Positions 35,213-47,901 of a stretch of 64,000 bases of DNA are shown here, piece after piece. Below the pieces are notes generated by a model, which was not told the DNA's origin, ran no database searches, and saw only the letters and a program-made list of their open reading frames with translations. Source of the DNA: Serinus canaria (lineage: Eukaryota > Chordata > Aves > Passeriformes > Fringillidae); the NCBI RefSeq assembly GCF_022539315.1, contig NC_066316.1, positions 7,579,501 to 7,643,500 of the forward strand. The letters are read 5' to 3'. The translations under genes and the position numbers were made by a program. How positions within the stretch are numbered: position 1 is the stretch's first letter; every line of letters starts with the position of its first letter.

Positions 35213-36013
35213 CCTGCTGGCTCGGAGCTTCAACCGGCTGAGAGGCCGCCTGCAAGACTGGCTCAGAAGCAGAGGAGTCTCCCAGCACAGAGTTTAGAGA
35301 GTTCTCAACAGAGGCAGGGGTAGCTGCAGAGGGAGAAGGGAGAACACTAGGCTTGGATGAGGGAGTCGAGGCATTCGGGGAGTTGGGAGAAGGAGAAGCT
35401 TGAGGCCCAGAGAGTGACAGAGGCGGAAAGGAAGGCAGCGGGGGGGGAGGAGGTGGCGGAGGCGGCGTTGGACCTGAGGTAGAAGGTGAAGGAACCGGAT
35501 AAGCCAGGTTTTCGGGAAGCCCGTTGGGAGCCGTGGGAGACGTGGACGCTTGGGCCACCGCGTTGGAAGCCGACACGGGCAGGACGGGTCTGGGGCCGGC
35601 GGCTTTGCCCGGCGGGCTGCTGATCATGACCGGAGGAGACGGGGGCAGGGGGGCGAAGCTGGGCGCGGCCCAGGCCGCCGGCCGGGTGCTGGGAGGCAAA
35701 GTGGCCGCGGCGCCCACGGGAGAAGGGGGCCGAGAGCTTTTGTTGACGGGCCGAGGAACCGTGGCGTAATGGGGGAGAACGGGGTGGAAAGCCGAGCCTA
35801 GGGATGTAGCAAAACGTGATGCGGAGTGCCTTAGAGGCGGTGTAGGGGGAGTGGAGGTCGGTGGTGCAGAAGTCACTACAGCGTACTCCGGTGTGGCCTC
35901 GGCCATTGGCGCTGAGACTGCTTTTGCATATGATGGAGGAGGTGCTGAAGGAGGCTGGCAACTGGAGTATTCAGGAAGTGGAGTGCTATACGGGGAGTTG
36001 TCGAAAGATGGAG
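35213..36013 (-). CDS. ENAH: ENAH exon: large proline/serine-rich exon, neuronal '+' form
   Basis: This 801-nt exon (267 codons, phase 1 in and out) starts APSFDNSPYSTPLPEYSS and ends EPVLQAASQPVEAPSQQG. The last 37 codons (35213-35323) match the human constitutive segment containing LNSVLGDSSASEP. The first 230 codons correspond to the long neuronal insert that gives the 140-kDa Mena form in mouse, and they carry a run of ten prolines followed by LPSFPPLSLSG. The acceptor is AG at 36014-36015 (CTGTCCAG) and the donor GT at 35211-35212 (GTAAGG). The exon is GC-rich with many CpGs, unlike the flanking introns. Assignment as the neuronal exon rests on position, size, composition and the in-frame internal acceptor; tissue use is inferred. 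Confidence 0.92.
35324..35340 (-). promoter_or_regulatory. Internal alternative 3' splice site (short Mena isoform)
   Basis: Inside the large exon the minus strand reads CCCTTCTCCCTCTGCAG immediately before the codons for TPASVENSLNSV. It is a strong acceptor with a pyrimidine tract. Using it starts the exon at 35323, enters in the same phase 1, and removes exactly 690 nt (230 residues), leaving the LERER exon joined to the segment that follows it in human 80-kDa Mena. Confidence 0.75.
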
Positions 36014-37192
36014 CTGGACAGAAGATGGAAAGCAGCAGCAAAGGCAGGATAAAAAAGGAGAAAGAGAAAAAGGGAGCTAATGAAGCAACAAAACCAGCAT
36101 TCGAACAAAATGTAAAAATGTAGACTACAGTTAGTACCAGAGGATTAGGCACAAGTGAAAATACTGTTAGGAAAGTTTTACATATTATCAACAGCTGCTC
36201 TTAAATTTTACCAACTCTTTTTGTGCCAACATTTGAATTTACAAGTACGTTCTAGGGAAAGTTTTCTCAAATCCCATCTGTGAGACAGGGTTGAGCAATC
36301 AGTCTTTTACCAGCTTTTATGTTCTTCTTTGGTTGCAAACTGCAAGCAAATGTAGTGATCTTAACATTTGTTTCAACTCCACTAACAAAACTCTTACCAT
36401 AGGCAGCAAGTGTCATCTCTCTATTCCCCAGAAAATGCTGCACAGCAAATGTTGAAAGTACTGGGAATAAAATTATCAATAAAACCCTCTCTGCCCTAAA
36501 ACGACTTACATAGTATTCCTTGACTTTCACCATGAGCTGACTTATGTAAATTGAGTTTGAGACTGAAGAACAACCAAGCACTTGACTAATGCTCCATTAT
36601 ATTACCAAAATGAGAAAGCTTTCAGTTATCACTGGATACATTTCCACAGGCAGTGCATTACCTTATCTACAAATACATACAACACATTTCACTGAAATGT
36701 TACTACAATGATAGATTAAGCAAGGCTTCAGACTGAAAAGCATTTCTCACACTAACATACCTTCTATGTTAACACACTCAACCTGACACCTTTTAGGGGT
36801 TTTTTTCCCAACTTATGTGATGACAACACATTTGTTGAATAGAGCAAACAATGATAAGGTATTTAGAAAGTTTAACTCATCACACTTCAACCAATGTTGG
36901 AGGTGCCCAAAATGATTCAAGTTCTTCCACGCAACCAGAAAGTATGGTAACGGAGTGAGCAAAGAATGCAAAAAAATTTATCTCAGAATTCATGGAAAAT
37001 TATGACAGGAAAGTCAAATATCTTGGACTTCTTGCCATAAAAAAAGGGAAGGAATTCCAGCAAAAAGAAGCCTGAAATACTGACTGCTGCTACACAGCTG
37101 TACACCCTTGCCATTTGTTGGTTCTCTCCCACTCCTTCACCCAAACACGAGCAGTCTGGTGGTAGAACACGCTCGGGTTTTGAAATTCTTAC
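36014..37192 (-). other. ENAH intron between LERER and neuronal exons
   Basis: This 1.2-kb AT-rich intron is unremarkable. An open reading frame runs from the large exon about 180 bp into it, by chance. Confidence 0.85.
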
Positions 37193-37512
37193 CAGCATTT
37201 GAAATTCTTCTCTCTCTTTCCCATTCCAACTGTTCCCTTTCCAACTGTTCTTGCCGTTCTCTCTCTTGCCTCTCCCGTTCGAGTCGTTCCAGTCTCTCCC
37301 GGTCCTGCCTCTCCTTCTCCTGTCTCTCCCTCTCCAGGCGCTCCTGCCGTTCCCTCTCCTGCCGTTCCCTCTCCAGCTGCTCCTGCTCCAGGCGCTCTCT
37401 CTCCAGCCTTTCCCTTTCCAGCCTCTCTCTCTCCAGCCTCTCCCGTTCCATCCGTTCGCGGTCCAGCCTCTCCCGTTCCAGCTCCTTCTGCCTCTGCTGC
37501 TCTTGCAACTGT
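37193..37512 (-). CDS. ENAH: ENAH exon: LERER repeat region
   Basis: This 320-nt exon encodes about 107 residues, starting QLQEQQRQKELERERLDRER and ending WERERRISNA. It is an almost uninterrupted, highly charged run of LERER/QERER/MERER-type pentads predicted to form an extended helix. In Mena this region binds integrin alpha5 and contributes to F-actin association. The RRIS near the end is the conserved PKA phosphorylation site of the family. The acceptor is AG at 37513-37514 (CACTGTAG) and the donor GT at 37191-37192 (GTAAGA). It enters in phase 2 and leaves in phase 1. Skipping this exon alone would break the frame. The repeat count differs somewhat from human, as expected for a slippage-prone repeat. 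Confidence 0.95.
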
Positions 37513-39220
37513 CTACAGTGGTGAGAAAAGGAAAGAGACTAAGCTGCAAACTGAAAACCAAAAACATCAGGCAACTCTTCAAAGGACAAGGAGATAAACT
37601 AATCAACAATCCTGGCAGCAGCTAGAACAAAAGCACAGCATTCGTACCCACCTGGAAGTCTTAATCCTAACATGCTACTTTCCTGAGCTGGATAATAGTT
37701 TTATTATGTTTGCAGTAAAAAGAATCACATATCTGATTTCCTCTTAACTAATTGAACATTCTGAGAGACAGACTTCAAGACGTAATTCACTGCTAATTTA
37801 CCAACTGATACAATCTTCCCAGTTTGGGATATGGAGTTACATTTGTTCTTTGCATGGTATTTTATACTCAGAGCAGTGAAACAAGCAGTAACACAAATAC
37901 TCATTAAAAAAAGAAGCACCTCAAATAAATTATGGTTTTTGGATTAACTAGTCAGGTAGAATTTATCCATATTTTATTTTACTCCATATCCATCAAAATG
38001 CACACGTGTCCATCCCCACTTGCATCTTAACAGACACACACACAGCTGAACTGGCAACAACATGAGAACACCCTGAAGGCACAGGAAAAATGGACATGGT
38101 CAAAAAAATCCAGGGTGCAGCAGCCAAGGAAACACTGCAGGGAGCTGGCAGGGCTTCCAGCTCATGGGAGGCTTTGCAAAGCAAAGCAGAGAGGGGGAAG
38201 ATGTGAAGAAGGGGAAAACAAGTACAAGGCAGGCAGTGGAAATACCCTAAGGGTAAGGAAAAACCTTGCAAAATTCTCTGCCAAAGCCACTGGGTTGGCT
38301 GAAAGGGCTTTCCTGAAAAAAAAAATGCAGTGGGAAAGGCTATATACCACCTGTCTGATCCTTTCTTCTCAACTTGTTCTGTATTTTCTTTAGGGTTTTT
38401 TAGGGCTTTTTAAAAGATATATCTTCCTAGTTGGTTAAAATACAGCTTCTTGATTTTCAAAGCTTTTTTTTCTCTTGAGGATAACTCAGTGATGAAACAA
38501 AATTAGGCTGATCCTCCTCCCAGCTGTGGCCAGTATGTTCCTGTCAGTACATGACACTGAAAATGCTGCCAGTTTTTGTTCTCTATTTAATTCTTGTTTT
38601 CAAAAAAAAACCAAAAAACAAAACAAAATAACATAACAGTTAGAGAGAAAATCTTGCCTACAAAGCACAGAGCCATTTTTTCTGCCATGTTTCAGATGCA
38701 AACTGATGACAGCTTCTCAACAAACAAAGCACAGCCAGCTCTGAGCTATAAAGCAGAGAAGAGACCTGAATTTTGACACCTCAAGCTACCAGATGTGGTT
38801 TTTTCTATACTATGCCACTGGGCAATTTAATTTGGACAGTCATTGGCAATACTGTGCTGTATATGTAGAGTCATAAGGACAGAATTCTGAAAGGGAAGGG
38901 AATTCTGAAGGGAAGGGAAGCTGTTTCACTCCTTTTCATGCCCAGGAAATACCAGCATAACTGCAATCTCCAGCCCATAAACTATTGTTATTGAAATCAT
39001 CCCATTTTCAGACCATTGGTTTTCCTTTACAAACAAACAAAAAAAAATTTGAAATTTATTTCTATAACCAAATAAGTTTCTCTTATGCACAACAAATGGA
39101 CTTTTTTCACTACTCATTACCCATCAGAAGCAAAAAACCAGTTCTGCTCCTTCACCATTTCCTCCCCCAGCCATAAACCAAAGCTGTAAGAGCAGTCACT
39201 ACGAAATCAGAGCTACAACC

Positions 39221-39333
39221 CAGCTTGTTAAATGACTGACTTTTAGCATCCCAAGTCCACTAAAAAGTCTGCTGCACCCCAGCTTGTTAAATGACTGACT
39301 TTTAGCATCCCAAGTCCACTAAAAAGTCTGCTG
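39221..39333. repeat. Tandem duplication, period 59 bp
   Basis: A 54-bp unit starting CAGCTTGTTAAATGACTGAC occurs at 39221 and again at 39280. The two copies are identical and are separated by CACCC. Confidence 0.95.
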
Positions 39334-40963
39334 ATTGACCCATACACATTTGGAACAGTAGAGGAGTTCTATAAATATGAAAAGAATACAATACAAACCA
39401 CAGAAATATTAATTTATTACCTCTAAGAGATATTAAAAATATTGTTGATGCTACATTTTCGCTTGTTCTGTACAATACTAATTTGACTATGTGCTCTTTT
39501 TTCCCCTCAGATAAAACCTATTATTAGAGGAAAACAGGGTTTTCATCAAGGCTAACTTCAGCTTGGTCATGTAAAAAATGTAAAAATCCTTTTTTTTTTT
39601 TTCCCCATAGTGGAGAGGTGGATGAACATGTTTGTATCTAAAAGTCTCTTCAGAGCAGAAGACAACACTGACAGACTCCAAAGCAGCTTTGTTTATTTTT
39701 GTCATTCTTTTGCATCCATTTGCCAGAAATGAGCATATTCTACCCAGAAATGTACACTCTGTTCACCATAAACCTAAAATATAGATATGGCATTTGGGAT
39801 CATAAACATTTCACGTTATATTTAGTGTATAATACTGGAAGGCATCGATTCCCTGGGTTTAACAACACATCAAGCAACTGCCAGAAAATTTCTTTTGCAG
39901 AAGTTCTTCATTTCTTTACAAAAATAGAAGCTCAATATAGGTCACTCCTCACACAAGGGCAGCATTGCCAAGGCTGTTTTGCAATAAGCCATACCAAGGG
40001 TTCTGCCATAATTTCATATTTCCATAAGCAAACTGGAAAGGGAACAGGGAGGTGCTCATCATAAAGCTCCTTAATAATATTCAGTTATTTAGGGCAGTGA
40101 AGCAGGGCAGGGAGAGGGAAATATCTGCTCAATGAATTTACAAAGTGCTGAACTTTGGGTTGCCTGTGGACCCAGGAGTGAGATATAAGGGTTACAACAA
40201 CATCCATTCATTGATGTGTCCTGCTCAAAAACTTTAAGCAGATGCTATACATGAGGAAAGGATTATGGAGCAGCACAGAAATAACATCACCCTGCCTCAC
40301 AATCCCTGCATCCCTGCTCCCACCTCAAAACAGGAAGAAAATCAGAACTGAAAGGATTTTGAGCAGCAGAAAATTGTTATCAAATGTACCCAAGACCTTC
40401 CATCTAAAAATAATTTAAAAAGCTGTAATTCTGCATTCTGGGAAAGACAACTGGAGCTCTGAGTGATGGGGACACCCCTTCACAACAGCTGGGAGAAAAG
40501 AGTCAATGCAAGAAATGAGAGCAAAGCTCAAAAGAGAAGAGCAGCCCTGCACACCAGGCAGATGAGCTGTGGAACTCCTTGCCAGAGTGATTCAAAGAAA
40601 GAGCAGGAAAAAGCCCACAGGGGAAAAAAAACCCCAACCCCAAGAACCATGGGAAATCATTGAGAAAGCAGAAACTCCACCATGCAGAAGCTGTTGAACC
40701 AAGGGATGCCCAGAGGATGGAGAGCAGCAGAGGGAAGCATTCCAGGTGTTTGGCCTGGCCCAGAAGGGTTTGTGCCATAACAAAATGCACCTAAGTGTTT
40801 AAATTTAGTCTGAGGCAAAAATTATTTCAACTGGCAAGGAACACTATCAAATTATATTGGCCAAAGAAGATGAAAGACAGTGAAATAACCACTTTTATCC
40901 ACACTGGACCTGAATAACAAAGTACTCATTCTTTAGTAAATATTGACTAAGGCAGTATTTAAC

Positions 40964-40984
40964 TTTTTTTTTTTTTTTTTTTTT
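40964..40984. repeat. Homopolymer T tract
   Basis: A run of 21 T is followed by AGGGGGGTGGG. It is simple sequence, possibly the poly-A tail of an old minus-strand retroposed copy, but no body is recognisable. Confidence 0.85.
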
Positions 40985-43900
40985 AGGGGGGTGGGTTAAG
41001 GAATCCCCATTTATTCAGAAAATAAAAGGAATAAACCCAGAAATTTTTGCCAGGAAGAAAGTTAAGCACTTTGCTTACAATACAAAAACTCTGCCAAGAG
41101 AGGGCAGCAAAATACCTTGCAAGCATATCTTATATATATGAGATTAAATACACCATTGTTGAGAATGATTTCTCATTATGTCACTGAAGCACCCCTTTGT
41201 CAACAAAGAAGGAAAAAAAAGAAGCCAAAACAACCAGCAGAAAAACACACCTCATAACTCACTACACTTCTGCTGTCATTTTAGCAATTTTAATAAACCT
41301 TTTGAATGGCAAACCAAAAGGTGCACAGGTCAGATGATCACTGTGCCAGTAATGCAATCAAGTTGCTTTAACACAACTTAATAAGCAAGGAAGAATTCCA
41401 TAAGCTACACACTAAATCTTAGCAAGTGTTACAGTTGTATCTAAAAAAGATTAAAACAACATTTGATTATTAAAAAAAATAAAAAGGCATTGAATCCCTC
41501 TGGCTTTGTTTAGCCAGCATTAGATAGTATAATTTTATTTATTTTGTCAGAGATCAAAATTATATTAGACAAAAGCATGAGCAGATTAAGGAGAGTCATC
41601 ACACATCAATTAAAGTACCTCTGAATGTCAAGACTGGTGGCTAAAGAACCCTGTGAAAGCAATACCTGAAAATCCTTCAGTCTTAGAAAGCACATCTGGC
41701 CACCAGGACAACTTCTGAAAAAGCTAAAGAGATACTCACAATGCCCCAGAGAGCTGTCTTGTAGTGAAATGCTTGTTATGCAAAGACAATGTGATTATTC
41801 TCACTATTTTAGAAGTGTGACTTATGAAATGTAAGAGCTAATTTCCATGAAATAGCTGAGCCTGCTGAAGAACTGAACCTGTCAGTCACACACAAGGTGC
41901 TGTTACTCATGGTGAGATTCAGAGCCAAGCTCAGAATCTCAGAATAGCTGGGAGCTCCATCACTGTGACTGCTCATGACACTTTCTTTGTGGATTTTAAT
42001 TAGCTTCATGCCAAAAGCATTTTGGGAAACTTCACTTTGGGGTGTTTTGGGAAAGGCTCTTGGTTATTTTTTTGGTGGTGCTGTTTTTAAATTAGCTTAC
42101 TTTAATACTGCACCAGCTTTTAAAATCATTTCTCCTCTTGCCCTTATACTTTTGTCCAGTTAAGGAGATACTGGGAAATACAGTCTGAGGATAAAGAAAG
42201 AATCATATTTACAATACTAACTTGTGACTTAATATGAGCATTAATCCTGCAGTTCTTTGGGCAGCCAAGCAGCAGGAGCATGACTACATTCTTGAAATAA
42301 CACTTGGGTTAAAAAAAAAAAAAGCAATGAGCAGAATTAAGCACACACTGTTGCATCCCTGCTGGAAAAAATCCCCCCACATTCTGTGATGGTGACAATG
42401 TTTAGAATTTCTCCTACATGACAACTGCAAAACAGAATTGCAGTTAATTTACTTAGGTACACACAAAGCCTTCCTGGATTGCTCTTGATCATAAAAAGGA
42501 ATAACAATGAGCAGCCCTGCAGTCTCAGCTCCTGTTATTCTATGAAATGAGCCAGCACCACATGCACACTGAGGCCACTTTCCATTTAGCTTCCTAGTCA
42601 CCCACCACACACACTGGGCTTTGAATGAAGTGGTGCTATCTCAAATTAACACTATTTATTGTTTTTTGATCTGTATTGGGGAGGGGGAAGGGAACAGATG
42701 AGGTTTTTTAACTTCTGCTCCTGAAGGTGAATGGCTGGGAGATCCTCTGGGCCTTTGGCTGAAGACCTCAACACAGTCAATTAAAAAAATGGAGCCCTCA
42801 GTTAATTCTCTTAAAATATGGACATTACCATACAGGTTGAAGAGAAGACAAAGATCTCAACTAGATTAAGAAACTTCAGTGTTTACTGTTAAACAATATT
42901 CTGTTTCAGAGCAGACTTTATAGCCAGAGGGAATCTGTCCTTTCCTGGGACACTTTCCACATCTAAGCCTCCATATCTTTGTCACCTGCAGCAGAGTTAC
43001 TGGATTTGTGCAGAGACTCCTTCCACCAGAGCAAGGATGCCTCAAAACATGAAGAAAATCCAATGATGTCAAACCCTAGAGCTTCTGTCACAAGGGCACC
43101 AAGAGAAAAAAACCTATGAATAACAAACCCAGAGCTGAAACAGTCTGCAAAAGCAAAGAGCTGCCTGCTCTGGCAGGTCACCTTGCTTCCTCAAGTGGAA
43201 GTTGTGCTGTACATTCACATAAATCTTCAGGATTCTAACACTAGCTTGCTTTGCTCTTGGCTGTGAGATCAAGCTGTTACATTTTTTCCTAAAAAGATGA
43301 TAGGAAACTGCACTGAGGAGCCCATGTATCAACCTGAATAACAGAGTTCAGCCACGAACCTGGAAGGCTTCTTGTCACAAAGCCAAATACATTAAAAACA
43401 GAGGTATTTCCATGAACAGTACAAAGGCATCTTTGTATCCAAATTCAGGAGGCACTGAGCTGACAGACATTCCAAGATGAACAGAAACTTGAGGTATTTA
43501 ATTTTAAAACTCACTGTAGAAAACAAAGATCCAAGACAAAGCCTGCAGAAAACAAAATATCTTGAGATATCTTCAGAGCTGACTGAAGTAATTGCTGCAT
43601 TGAATGAAGAGGTCAGCTGCAGGCTGATAATTCATAATATTTGACAGCTGTTAGTTGTCATTTATGAACACACCAATTTCATATTTCATTCTTTCTTGGC
43701 AGAAAAACTGTGTGTCAAAGCAGGGCATCAAATCACTCAAAGATCAATATGAACACTATCCCTGTTTTGTCTGCTGAAAGATACAAAAAGAAGGCAAATG
43801 AGGGAGAAAAAAAAATTCAATGTGTATTGAAAGAAGACATAAAAACCATCACTTGAGTTATTAAAAACAACATGGACTTAAAAACATACAATTGAGGGAG

Positions 43901-44694
43901 ATTTTCTGTGTCCCACATGGTGGGTTTTTTGCCTTTTTTTTTTTTGAAAAATACTTTCTTGCTTGCGCTGTTACTTTTTCTAAAATGACAAAGTGTGTCA
44001 GAAGAGAGACATAAGGATGACACCCAGAAGGCAGCATGAAGGTTGCCAGACCATTGCTGGCTTCAAGTACTGCAGTAATATTCTGCACTTATTGTTCTGA
44101 AAGTTACCATTAAGATATTCAGTACAAGAAATCAAATGTGGTTCTAAGAAAACATTCAACAGTTTTTGTATCTTTCTGTGCTTCACTGGGTTTTTTTTTA
44201 AGTTTTAAAGGCAGGAAATCTAGAAATAACTATAATGCTAAATTTTAAAAGTAAATGTATCACATCAGCTACAATTGAAGCTGGGCTCTTCAAAGCAAAC
44301 CAACTGAGTTGTTCAACCTGGAGCCTCAGTGTACCCAGGCTTTTGGGGCTGCCCTGAGCTCCTCTAACCCTGCCTCCAACTGCAGAGCAACAACCAAGCC
44401 AGCAATGTTTGGAGTTTTATTCTCAAATGCTGTTAGCCCCAGCATGTGGGCACAGATAGCATTATCTAATCCAACAGTCACTACTCACTAGAACACATCT
44501 CACATGATGGCTCTCCTCCTCCCAGCACTGAGTCACTGCAGCAAACACAGCAGCTGGCTGCACACAGGCTGCACAATGTCTGCCTGAGCCACAAGCACTA
44601 GCACCAAATGAGCTCAGCTCCAGCTGAAGCACCTTGTCCTCTACCTTGTGATCACCAGGAACATCTGGACATCCACAGAAGGACATACAGACAC

Positions 44695-44960
44695 AGCCAA
44701 GCTACTTTAGCCCTGTGATCACATTACAGGGGATAAAAAGTGCTTTACATTATTGAAGCTTACTTTGACACGCCCGTCTGACTGATTTACATTGTCTACA
44801 TGTGTCGTTCATCTGTCCCAAGTTATCCCCACACTTTGACCCATTTACGTGTCTCTTTTTGCAGCTTCCCGGATTTTTAATAGTTTAATCCGCTAATCAT
44901 CTTCTGTACAAGTTCAGGAAAGTGTGTCTGTTATGGCCCTTCAAATTTGCAAGAATTTAT
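44695..44960. promoter_or_regulatory. Candidate intronic conserved regulatory element
   Basis: In a CpG-poor intron this stretch holds several CpGs (ACACGCCCGTC, GTCGTTC, TTACGTGTC, TCCCGG, ATCCGC) and homeodomain-type sites in TTTAATCCGCTAATCATC. It has no convincing coding frame. Function is inferred only from composition. Confidence 0.35.
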
Positions 44961-47866
44961 CTAAGTAATCAAAATGGAGTACCAGCATTCAACTTGCTCT
45001 TCCATCTTTAATATTAAATATTTATTCACCACTCCAAAATTCAGCATTTGAGAGAGAGCAGGAGAGAGCTCTCTCTCCTGGATGGTCACGCAAACCTAGT
45101 GAATATTTACAATATCTCAGTGCCTACACATTATGTACCATGGAATGAACACACACCACCCCCCAAATTTCATAATTCATGTACAAAGAGAAAATTACAT
45201 CCACATCTTGGAAATTTGCAAGCTGTATTGACATCAAACACAGGCAGCCTCCACAGAGAAGAATCTGCACAAGATTGATCTCACAGTCTGAGAATCTTCA
45301 TAAATAAGAAGTACAGGATGCACCAATAACATAAGCTCAGCAAAACTGATCCATATTTAACCTCTCTGCACCTTCCTAAGCAATCTCAGCTGCATAAACT
45401 TCACTTTGCATTATCTAACCTAAACTCCTGCTCTAAAACTCTTACCAAGTCAGCTTTATTTTCTGTCAAGTGCTTGACAGTCAGGACTGTTTCTACCTGA
45501 GCATAATGCACATGGTGTCAGAGAAACCCAGACCAGACTTAGTCAGCTTGGTACAATGAGCAAGAGACAGGGACTCAGAAGATCTGCCAAGTCTGACTGC
45601 TAAATGCCAGAGGTTTGTGAAGTGAGTTTATGTACATGCTCTGGAACTGACAATTTCTGCCACACTGAGCTGTGCTCTGCACCTTTGGCTCTTTCAGCAG
45701 CACTGAGAGGTGAGACTGGATCAAATTATGGTTTGTATCAAACACTTTACACAAGGTGAAATGATGAAGGCATCTAAGTAACTACATGTATCATGATTTT
45801 GAAACACTGCACAAATCCATGTCCTTACAGCTATTTCCAAAGTTCAGGCAGCTTTCTCCCGATCAGTCACCATTGCATGGAACACTTCCAACGTCCATTT
45901 GATTTTCCCTGTACACTAATGGGGTCTACAGGTTGGTGGTTTTCCCCTCTAAAAACAGGACACCTACTGTGAACTCTCATTCTATTCTAATCATCAAATC
46001 TGCAATATCATCCAGCTCCTCCTGCTCTCCTTCATTCTCACGTATCTCAACTCACATCAGCAACAAGGACTTGCTCTGTTCAGCAAAACACCAAAAGAAA
46101 TTTGATTGCTACAGGTCCCATTGGTGCACTCATGCCTGTTCTTGTGCTCCTCACACTTCCACAGCAATCCTCCTCTCTTCCACATGAACTCAAAATTCCC
46201 TCTTGGTATCTGTCAAATGCTTTACCAAAGCTTTTCTCCTTTTGTGAAGAAAATAATGTCTGGGTCCAGTTTACTATCGAATGTTTTCTCTGTTACCACA
46301 GTCAAATTAACACAGGCTTTCATCTCCTTGATCAAAAGGGATTTAAGGTTTAAGAAGAAGCTTTTATATTATAAGCTAAAAATGCATTAGCTGGAAATAG
46401 CAAGAACTAGGTTTTATCAGTCAAGCAAAAATTAGTAGCCAGCCACAATGATAAAGACATGAAGAGACATCTACAAACTGAAATGTATTAGAGGAATTCT
46501 AACAGACTAAGGGATCTATTAATGCTCTTGGATCAAACCTCATTAAGCCTAATTTTCCTCATCTCCATCTTTTCAATATATTATCTCAAACTAACAGGAC
46601 ATGAGCTTTCCTGGCAGGAGCTAGATCACAGAAAGACACCTGTGCTCATGACATTTTAGAAAAAAGAAAGATCTCAGCAGCAGAAAAACCTACTTTCATT
46701 GGCAGCTCACTCTCGGTAGTGTATTCCAGTGAGTACAACTGGAACACAATTACTTAAAAGGGAACCACAATAACCAAAAATGTAGAACAACTTGCAACTC
46801 CAATCTCATGTTTTGCATTAAACAGAAAAAAGCTCACAGAAATGAAAGATTTCAAAGCAATTCTATGTCATCAGAATACTGCTTAATGGAAGAGTGGTCT
46901 TCTCAACAGATCAATGTTACCAGCATCTACAATTATGCTGTGACCACACAACACCCATTACACCTACCCATAAAGCCAGGTAAGTCTCTGAAAACTTTAC
47001 TACAAATGGAAAGAAAATGAGACAGGCTAAAGAACAAAAAAAAAAAAAAAAATTAAAAAAAGGGGAAAAGCCTCTTTTGATTCCATCTAAACCACAGCTA
47101 TGCAAACAATACAATCATATGAGTGGATTCTATTGACCTCTCAAACCCTAAACTAAAAAGCCAACAAATCCATCTTTTTCATATGTATCTCAGATGAGAG
47201 CTGTGTGCTCAGTTATAATCTAATCAATCCATATCCCTCTTAAAGAAATCCTACTTCCTTGAAAGAAGCTGTTGGATAAATGGCACGATTTCAGAAGCAA
47301 AGGAAAGCTGGAAGTTGTACACCTGGCCACTAACTAGGGAAAAACTACAGTAGGGAAATCAGTAGAAACAAGGCTACCAGGGACACACAGCCATGGGCAA
47401 ACTTTTATTCCTTTAAACTACAATAGCTACATTGACACTGAATTGCAGGATTTTCTCTTAGCATTTCTACATATGCTTTCAAAACAGCTCAGGAATATAT
47501 AATAATTACTAATTTACAAGGGGGGAAATATTTTACTGTAGTTAAAGAATAAGATTAGCAAAACTCAAAAAAAAATTGGTTTAATCTGTAAAATAAAAAT
47601 CTTTCCTTTGAGTCTCTTAGTAAATAAGAAGCTGCTACACTTGACAGTCTCTGAACTTGCACTGAAACTAAGAATCCTTCCACAGGATGTTATGAACCCC
47701 ACACCGTATCAATACTAAATTCTAGCACAGACATACACTGTGTTTTCTTTAACAGTATCATCACAAACCAAACTAAACCAAAGCAGATAAAGTATTTAAT
47801 AATCACAATCCCTCCCAATATTCTGCTGTTGCCTTTTCCAAGCCTGTAATGTCTTTGAGTACTTAC

Positions 47867-47901
47867 GAAAGAATTCGGTCGAGTTTTGGTCCATGGCGTC
47901 C
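47867..47901 (-). other. Candidate cryptic or alternative ENAH exon (35 nt)
   Basis: On the minus strand a pyrimidine-rich acceptor ending CTGCCCTTCAG precedes 35 nt, which are followed by the near-ideal donor GTAAGTAC. The segment carries several CpGs within otherwise CpG-poor intron and contains GCCATGG, an optimal Kozak context. Its length is 2 mod 3, the same class as the 320-nt LERER exon, so the linker exon joined to this unit and then to the neuronal or proline exon stays in frame and would insert DAMDQNSTEFF. If included together with the LERER exon, the frame shifts and meets a stop (TAA) soon after the short-form acceptor in the next exon. It may instead be an alternative first exon or a decoy. 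I do not recognise it in known ENAH transcripts, and no transcript evidence is available here. Confidence 0.35.

Noticed and set aside
37108..37625. Three overlapping + strand open frames opposite the LERER exon (Ser-, Pro- and Leu-rich)
   Set aside because: They are shadows of a purine-rich GAR/CGN codon repeat on the minus strand, which excludes stops in all frames of the complement.
40463..40790. Possible repeat with the phrase GTGGAACTCCTTGCCA
   Set aside because: The phrase occurs in some avian interspersed repeats, but the flanks did not match a consensus I could name.
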